A stretch of 64,000 nt of DNA from positions 18,295,239 through 18,359,238 of the forward strand of contig CM067067.1 of assembly GCA_033980235.1 (NCBI GenBank). Direction: 5' to 3'. Both the position numbers and the translations under genes were made by a program. Every line of letters begins with the position of its first letter. Position 1 is the first letter of the stretch. Positions 45,701-64,000 of this stretch are shown in pieces. The notes beneath the pieces were generated by a model, which was given only the letters and a program-made list of their open reading frames with translations, was not told where the DNA came from and ran no database searches. Origin of the DNA: Diadema setosum (Eukaryota; Echinodermata; Echinoidea; Diadematoida; Diadematidae).

Positions 45701-46716
45701 ATCCTGACTCTGTCAAACCGATCATAGTATGTAATGACGACAACGGAGGTGTTGTACTTTGAGCAATTGTCTTTCAAGTCCATGTCATTGTTTTGTACTT
45801 TGATGACGTCATCACACTGAAAATTGTGATTAAAGGCAAGGTATCAAAATCAGCCGATTATAGGTTTTATATGTGCGGGACATATTTTTCCGAAATTGCC
45901 AGAAATGGCACAGCGACCTCAGTCGTTACAAGGCCGCATTTCCTTCTAGCAATGCAATACATGTTCACGCGGCCACGATTGTAGAGTGGGCATTGACTTT
46001 TTCCCCCTGTAATATCTAAACATTTTTTTTTTTTTTGGCCTTACCGTTTCCGTGGATGTCTTGTGGCCGAGTGGTTAGAGAAACCGTTTTGCATGCACGC
46101 TCAATATAACTTCAAAGTGCCTATATCACATTCTTTTCTTTGTCGATCACAGATGACCGACATCTGATGACCCCAGGCGTATCACCTAACTCGTCAGTGT
46201 GACGAGTTTCATGTCTCGTTTGGATTATTTTCTTTTTGTTTTTTGTTTTTCATTTCAAGTTATGAAATCATATCTCCTTTCAACAGCCATTCACAAAGTG
46301 GTAAATATGTATGCTATGGCAGCTAGAGCCTTGCTTCTTATATGGTAGTAGAATCTATTACTATTATGTTAATTCATTACATTTCTAGCTATACATAAAA
46401 AAAAACATAAAAAACAACTCACTTTCAGACCCAAATTATCATCCACACCAAAGCCATTGATCACTTCACTGGCATCAGCCCCTCCCCGGGGGCTCTTGCC
46501 CGCTCCTTCCTTCTTGTTGGCCTTTTCCTCTTGCCGCTGCTTCATCCGCATCAGCTTCTTCTGCTGCTGCTCCTGCAGAACCTGGAACTGCTGTCGCAGC
46601 CGCGTGTCTCCCTCCTCCATTATGCTGTCCAATACCTGGTTTTCTGCTTGATATCTTGTCTTGCCCTGGCCTGGTACTGGCCTTTATAGTGTCAGTGTAT
46701 TCTGAAACTCTATCGA
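33552..46716 (-). CDS. CCDC13: CCDC13, coiled-coil centriolar satellite protein, complete 15 coding exons
   Basis: Fifteen minus-strand exons join in perfect phase into 764 codons plus stop (human CCDC13 is about 715 residues). Coding coordinates in transcript order: 46423-46620, 43627-43698, 42779-42884, 41896-42035, 41343-41399, 40595-40822, 39960-40193, 39228-39404, 38329-38535, 37330-37535, 36497-36616, 35761-35892, 35080-35195, 34440-34560, 33552-33732. The protein is almost wholly heptad coiled coil (Leu/Glu/Lys/Gln rich) with a Pro/Ser-rich low-complexity stretch from exons 10-11. LQEQQQKKL near the start, TAATKIVELSKKSREL in exon 4 and LAIQVDEN...KAALQSTLKAKEEDL at the end match what I recall of CCDC13. 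In vertebrates it sits at centriolar satellites and supports primary cilium formation. An in-frame TAA in the first exon upstream of the ATG supports the start. It diverges from the TTC21 gene. Confidence 0.93.
34182..34213 (-). mobile_element. Solitary 32-base terminal hairpin of the AGGTCA-array family
   Basis: In a CCDC13 intron, the terminal palindrome of the elements at 6517 and 8651 (arms ATGCCTCCG..., core CACTACGTGG here) stands alone behind a run of 18 A. No body or 3' hairpin accompanies it. Confidence 0.75.
34440..34560 (-). CDS. CCDC13: CCDC13 exon 14
   Basis: GGKAVTAVISNKTSVGLLGV then EELLKEGLPITLDSIDALQQ. A rare non-heptad, partly hydrophobic segment. Donor AG/GTAAGT (phase 2). 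Confidence 0.92.
35080..35195 (-). CDS. CCDC13: CCDC13 exon 13
   Basis: LDESSTKVVDSQNSLHELKQ then KNVFLEKQLGRAKMDSGK. Acceptor GCTGAAACCAG, donor AAAG/GTACGT (phase 1). Confidence 0.92.
35761..35892 (-). CDS. CCDC13: CCDC13 exon 12
   Basis: Coiled coil resumes: SISSYSQEAIDSLRLQCQEL through LLELVSVLQK. Phase 2 at both ends. Confidence 0.92.
36285..36415. repeat. G/T-rich simple sequence (GTT, GTTT, T and G runs)
   Basis: Mixed TTG/TTTG units followed by a T tract and a G run, in a CCDC13 intron. The open frames across it are low-complexity artefacts. Confidence 0.85.
36497..36616 (-). CDS. CCDC13: CCDC13 exon 11
   Basis: Completes an Arg codon, then QGARTSSQLSNRSGSRQSVG and RGSPLRSVRPAST. 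Low-complexity Ser/Arg rich. The donor is ACAGG/GTGAGT (phase 2). Confidence 0.88.
37330..37535 (-). CDS. CCDC13: CCDC13 exon 10: Pro/Ser-rich linker
   Basis: 68 codons plus two bases. It contains two related motifs, RPPSQQGFTLNP and RPPSSGGFVLNP, about 20 residues apart, then KPPSSSGRRS and a run of prolines. This is likely a disordered linker built by internal duplication. Confidence 0.9.
38329..38535 (-). CDS. CCDC13: CCDC13 exon 9
   Basis: 69 codons, KQQSQLKASLEELNARNQHV through EEIMEMRRQ. Long heptad stretch; GC-rich compared with both introns. Confidence 0.93.
39228..39404 (-). CDS. CCDC13: CCDC13 exon 8
   Basis: 59 codons, KASNDLKALEEDYARLKGKL through DELIEALL. Strong coiled coil. 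Acceptor AAACATGCAG, donor CTG/GTAAAT. Confidence 0.93.
39960..40193 (-). CDS. CCDC13: CCDC13 exon 7
   Basis: 78 codons: a short heptad (VDRLKAQLSQSQNQSQ), then an acidic, less structured region LSLEDQFMTMGVTDDGLDLS, and a basic end RSRVRQMEKERREAKE. Donor GAG/GTTAGA. Confidence 0.9.
40595..40822 (-). CDS. CCDC13: CCDC13 exon 6
   Basis: 76 codons from MAALQTELKSTSDKLGQANA to QQVLLLQKK. It is preceded by a weak acceptor (ATACAATTAAG, AAG rather than CAG/TAG), and the first codon is ATG, so an internal start is conceivable. The donor is AAG/GTGGGA. Confidence 0.9.
41343..41399 (-). CDS. CCDC13: CCDC13 exon 5 (57-base microexon)
   Basis: 19 codons, MSQGNHSAKARPPSPSEEK, a non-helical polar linker. 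In phase on both sides, so it could be skipped without a frameshift. Confidence 0.85.
41896..42035 (-). CDS. CCDC13: CCDC13 exon 4: conserved TKIVELSKK block
   Basis: After completing the Gly codon it encodes GGVANETAATKIVELSKKSR and on to KVRDLERE. This is the most diagnostic block for CCDC13 in the gene. The donor is GAG/GTGAGT. Confidence 0.95.
42779..42884 (-). CDS. CCDC13: CCDC13 exon 3
   Basis: ELKDETGRLYKLLSERDYEI then RKLKKQREQDRLAIG, a continuous amphipathic heptad. It ends after one base of a Gly codon (GGAG/GTATGC). Confidence 0.93.
43514..43606. mobile_element. 93-base TTAA-ended MITE (piggyBac-like)
   Basis: TTAACCCGTTGAGGACG at the left is mirrored by CGTCCTCAACGGGTTAA at the right. 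The interior holds a second palindrome, CCCGAGTATACTCGGG. TTAA target plus CCC-starting ends are what piggyBac-type elements leave. Far too short to code. Confidence 0.75.
43627..43698 (-). CDS. CCDC13: CCDC13 exon 2
   Basis: 24 codons, LSDPVTKNSMFQEHINEQLS then EQIR. Acceptor CTCTTTGACAG, donor AGA/GTGAGT, phase 0 to 0. Confidence 0.9.
43990..44069. repeat. Perfect 40-base tandem duplication
   Basis: The block beginning CAATCATCACAGAAATG and ending AATCTCATT occurs twice head to tail without a mismatch. It is therefore recent, or an assembly artefact. Confidence 0.95.
44131..46214 (+). mobile_element. Hairpin-ended element with CRE palindromes and tRNA-like segment (HINE/DINE-like architecture)
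   Basis: It opens with the palindrome TAGGTGATACGC-TATCA-GCGTATCACCTA (44131-44159). Near the right end the arm GCGTATCACCTA recurs (46178-46189), followed by a second hairpin ACTCGTCA-GTG-TGACGAGT. The body has a diverged ~115-base direct repeat (about 45068-45180 and 45775-45890) and TGACGTCA palindromes at 44331, 45097 and 45804. It also holds GCGCGCGT-rich patches and tRNA-like motifs. It lies in CCDC13 intron 1 (between coding exons 1 and 2). No protein is encoded. Confidence 0.7.
45435..45522 (+). pseudogene. tRNA-like (Leu/Ser type) segment inside the CRE element
   Basis: TGGCCGAGTGGTTAAAGGCG fits the A box/D arm and GCGGGTTCGAACCCC the B box/T arm of a long-variable-arm tRNA. The loop CTTAGAG would give anticodon TAG (Leu). 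The acceptor strands do not pair and the anticodon stem has mismatches, so it is a pseudogene or promoter head. A second, truncated TGGCCGAGTGGTTAGAG occurs at about 46069. Confidence 0.6.
46423..46716 (-). CDS. CCDC13: CCDC13 exon 1: 5' UTR end and start codon
   Basis: An acceptor TTTGTTTTCAG precedes base 46716, so at least one non-coding exon lies further upstream. Coding starts with ATG at 46620-46618 (MEEGDTRLRQQFQVLQEQQQ, 66 codons). An in-frame TAA sits upstream in the same exon. The donor is CTGAAA/GTGAGT, phase 0. Confidence 0.9.
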
Positions 46717-47059
46717 CTGAAAACAAATTGAAATGCAGAACAGTTGAATAACTGTGCCTCCAGCTCCAGGTTACTTTGTCTTGAAAGATGTGCCGCATAA
46801 TATTATTAACGAACAAGAAATAGATCAGATGGCCAACTTCAAATTGCACAGGTAACAGTACTAACACAGGTCATCTATCGTTATTATTAAAGCAATTTGC
46901 TCAATTGACTGGTTTTGAGCAATGACATGCAAACAGTTTTACTATTAGGACACTTAAGCTTTTCTGCAATATTTGTTCAACTCAAATAATACATAGGCTA
47001 CAAAATTATATCTTAACGTTACATTTACAACATGACAAAATAGGTCCTATATGTCGTCG

Positions 47060-47138
47060 GTTGAGAATGATAAGGGCGTTAAAGTTGCCACTAAACCCAT
47101 AGTGTTCAAGACAACTTAACGCCCTTCTCATTCTCAAC
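47060..47138. mobile_element. 79-base hairpin element
   Basis: GTTGAGAATGATAAGGGCG and its near-complete reverse complement CGCCCTTCTCATTCTCAAC are separated by about 35 bases. It is probably a tiny MITE; a cruciform regulatory site is an alternative. Confidence 0.55.
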
Positions 47139-47353
47139 AGATGATGTTAAACAGATCTGGCGCGATAGCGGCCCCTAGCGGTATATCAAATTAATTTTTC
47201 TCAATATTGATTTTGTTGAATACATTATAAAATTTCACAAAATCCCCAAATATTATCACATCGATAATTCCCTAGAATTTGGATGGCCTCTCCAAAATTC
47301 GATTTGGCCATATTCGTTCGTACGTAGTCCGACCGACCATGGTCACGGTCATG

Positions 47354-47376
47354 GATGACCAGATGCTGTGCGAAGC
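47354..47376. repeat. Palindrome GATGCTGTGC-GAA-GCACAGCATC
   Basis: A perfect 10-base-arm hairpin whose core contains GCGAAGC, known from DNA chemistry as an unusually stable mini-hairpin. It resembles the 5' terminal palindromes of the two hairpin-ended families but with a different arm. It may mark a third, truncated family. Confidence 0.6.
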
Positions 47377-49261
47377 ACAGCATCACTGCCATCAGCAGCT
47401 ATCCAGGGCCGGGCTGGTCAATTCGTAGACGGAGGAGTCTTTTATTTATTCTTTTTTTTTTCTTTTTTTTTTACGTTATCACTCTCTTCCGGAGCTTAGC
47501 AGTTAGAGAGGGGATCCGATCCGTGAAGCCAGACGCAGTCTCCGCGCCGCTAGCTCCGCGGAACATAACCCCGACGACCAGATACAGACCGCGGCCACGC
47601 CGTTCGTATCGCGATCGTTATGTGCATATTACAACCGGTCCCTAGGTTCCTACATAAGTGGCCTGCAGTAAGCTACACGACGACACTGCACTGTATTTGG
47701 CCCAGCAGTCGCATTATAGTATCAAATTTGAAGCAAATGTACTAATAAAACTACAAAGAGATAAAATACCTACAGCCAGAATTTAATCGTCTGTATTGCA
47801 ACTACTCAAGAAATGAAATATTATGTCATTTTGGACCGTAACTAATACGTAGTTTACCTTCACAACGCTGGCCCAGGAGGAATGCACTGGCTTTTCAGTA
47901 CTGTGACACATTATCTTCATCAAATATTCTATTTACAATTTAATCATCAATAAGTGCGTTCATATAAATTAATTTACACAGTCAAATAATATTTATTATA
48001 GCATTGATTTGAACATTTGTTTTATCATACTTCAAACAACATAATAAAAAAGAATAATATCAAAGAAAGGTCAAAGGTCATATTTATCATCACAAAATTC
48101 CAAGTTGAGTGAGCAAGTCAGCCAAGTGATCAGGGTGGGTACCGTTCGAAAATCTTTTCAACGTTTTGATTTACAAGAGTTTCTCCCTTTCACGTGATAC
48201 TTTCTAAATCGTAATATTCGAGTAATATTTTAGTAAAGTCATATGTTGATTATATTGTCATTTGACATCAAATGGTGTATGTATGTGTCCTCCTGTCTGT
48301 CTGCTGTATGAGATAAAGCCACCACACAGCACAGAGCGCAGCGCCTTTCGCTTCACCTGCGGCAGGCCGGGCTGCGGATGCGTTGCCTGGTGTGAAGTCG
48401 CGGCGGCCGCGGCGAGTCCAACCAACCACCGCCTGCACGGCACAGGTCTGGGGCACAGCTTCACAAAGCAGGGCAGGGCTAACAACGAACCTTAAGTTTT
48501 AGAGCTGCGTCGGTCATGGATGAATTGAGCCGCATATTCGCAGCAGTGCAGTGCTAGTATTTTTTTTTTTAAACCATCTAGAATTACAACTCTAGTTTGC
48601 TTGAGTAAACAAAACCCCCCAGCTGGCAACTATTTTTTCAGCCGGCCTCCAACTGGACACTTCTCACTTAAATTTATCACAAGTCAGCAAATTCTGCTGT
48701 CACAACACATGCATATCAGTTATTTTATCACATCTTTTCACATAGCACCTACTTGCACACTCGTTCACCACAGGATAGAAAGTGCCTGAGCTGAGTCGCC
48801 TCCAAAGTAAGATCCATCTAAAATCCCAAATTTTGCCTTCAAAAACACAGAATTGGCGCAACTTTTCCCAAGCGTGTGTGAATTAGGTCCCATGTTAAGA
48901 ATTAGGGTCGCCAAAAAAGCGCTATAAATTGGAAAATCACGCCATTCTGCTGCGAGATTTTTCGCTTATCGCAAGCTCAGACTGTGATGGTATCCTCAAA
49001 AAATGCAAAAGAAAAACAAAATATCAGACATCAGTTTTCATGTCGTTGCTCAAAACAACTTGCTCTTTGCGAGCGATCACGGCATACATGTATGCTGCCT
49101 GCACATTCTGAAACTGAAGTTAGTGGTATAATATTATGCAACAACTCTTTTAATTTAAGTTTCAAGTAACTGGGAACAGAAAATCAATGTACAAAACGAT
49201 AATATTTCAAGTTCAATAAAGTTGGATTAGAAATTCAGTTCCTAGATCTCACAAGACCACA

Positions 49262-49300
49262 CACAGACAGACAGACAGACAGACACACACACACACACAT
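49262..49300. repeat. (ACAG)n(AC)n microsatellite
   Basis: Short ACAG units followed by AC units upstream of TTC21 exon 1. Confidence 0.85.
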
Positions 49301-49747
49301 ACATGCACTTTTCAATAACCGCAACTTCTTCAGCTTGCCACAATCATTGCACATTAATTTTTAGTATGGTAAGGAATAGGACTTTAGCCTAGCTAGTCAC
49401 TAGCTAGAAGAATCTAGATCCTGATAACATTAAAGCACAAAAAACAAAACAGACAAAAGTAAAGCAAGTAGAGTACACTGCATATAGTGCCTAGTGTAAA
49501 GTCATGAAAATATCAAATGAAAGGAAATAAATTAATAAGAAGAAAGAAAAGATACTGATGATACTTACAACTTGTAGATATAGTGATGATTTGGGGATTT
49601 GTCTAACTATTAAACTTGTCTTTTGAAGTTTTATAGACTCCTGTCATCATGAAGTATTTCTCTTGAAATCTGCATTTGCCAGAAGGTGACTGATGGCTGG
49701 CTCATCATTTTAGTTTGAAGGAAAGGGAAGCAAGAGTCGTCTTGATA

Positions 49748-63961
<14,214 letters not shown>

Positions 63962-64000
63962 GTCAGTGGGGGATGGGGTCTCAACAAAGTTGGTCGCTTG

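Larger units (their letters stand above)
46717..49747. promoter_or_regulatory. Region between divergent CCDC13 and TTC21, likely holding both promoters
   Basis: About 3 kb separates the first recognised exons of two head-to-head ciliary genes. It contains GC-rich patches (about 47500-47640 and 48320-48480, the latter with a GCGGCCGC word), a fold-back at 47060-47138, a terminal-type hairpin at 47354-47376 and an ACAG/AC microsatellite near 49262-49300. Transcription starts cannot be placed from sequence. A near match to an RFX X-box (ATTGCA-CA-GGTAAC, 46843-46856) is weak evidence only. Confidence 0.4.

Noticed and set aside
48375..48400. X-box at GCGTTGCCTGGTGTGAAG
   Set aside because: The left half GTTGCC fits, but no right half RRNRAC follows at allowed spacing.

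Overview
This is a eukaryotic nuclear window. The genes are broken into many short GC-rich coding exons (57 to 534 bases) with consensus GT/AG junctions, separated by AT-rich introns of 0.3 to 8 kb that are full of small transposons and microsatellites. Gene content (a LIV-1 type ZIP transporter, CCDC13, TTC21/IFT139), vertebrate-like intron density and the repeat types point to a marine invertebrate. An echinoderm or other non-vertebrate deuterostome is my best guess, but the species cannot be read from the sequence.

Layout. (1) 1-14270, plus strand: the 3' half of a ZIP (SLC39A, LIV-1 subfamily) zinc/metal transporter gene. Four exons are found (4323-4458, 12154-12687, 13359-13546, 14121-14270). 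The signal peptide and first membrane helices must lie upstream of the window. Its 7.7-kb intron carries two ~1.3-kb copies of one element in opposite orientation (6517-7812 and 8651-9996), plus two long fold-back MITEs. (2) 14271-33551: about 19 kb with no convincing gene, only transposon fragments and simple repeats, and one orphan exon-like stretch (15438-15535, minus). (3) 33552-46716, minus strand: a complete 15-coding-exon CCDC13 gene. The spliced reading frame is uninterrupted, 764 codons plus stop. (4) 46717-49747: the region between divergent genes. (5) 49748-63961 and beyond, plus strand: the first 17 exons of TTC21 (IFT139), about 688 residues, roughly the N-terminal half.

How the genes relate. 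CCDC13 (a centriolar-satellite coiled-coil protein needed for ciliogenesis) and TTC21/IFT139 (a TPR subunit of the retrograde intraflagellar transport complex A) stand head to head, about 3 kb apart between the first recognised exons. This makes a ciliary gene pair with possibly shared control. The ZIP gene is an unrelated metal-homeostasis neighbour.

Most notable non-genic structure: two elements with unrelated sequences (6517-7812 with its inverted copy, and 44131-46214) share one architecture: a 5' terminal palindrome, an internally repeated body, then one arm of that palindrome again beside a second 3' hairpin. This resembles Helentron-associated (HINE/DINE-like) non-autonomous elements. 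One family carries arrays of AGGTCA nuclear-receptor half-sites, the other three TGACGTCA (CRE) palindromes and a degenerate tRNA-like segment. Other items are two TTAA/CCC-ended (piggyBac-like) fold-backs, a MITE nested in a MITE, and a MITE inserted in one copy of a tandem duplication whose other copy preserves the empty site.
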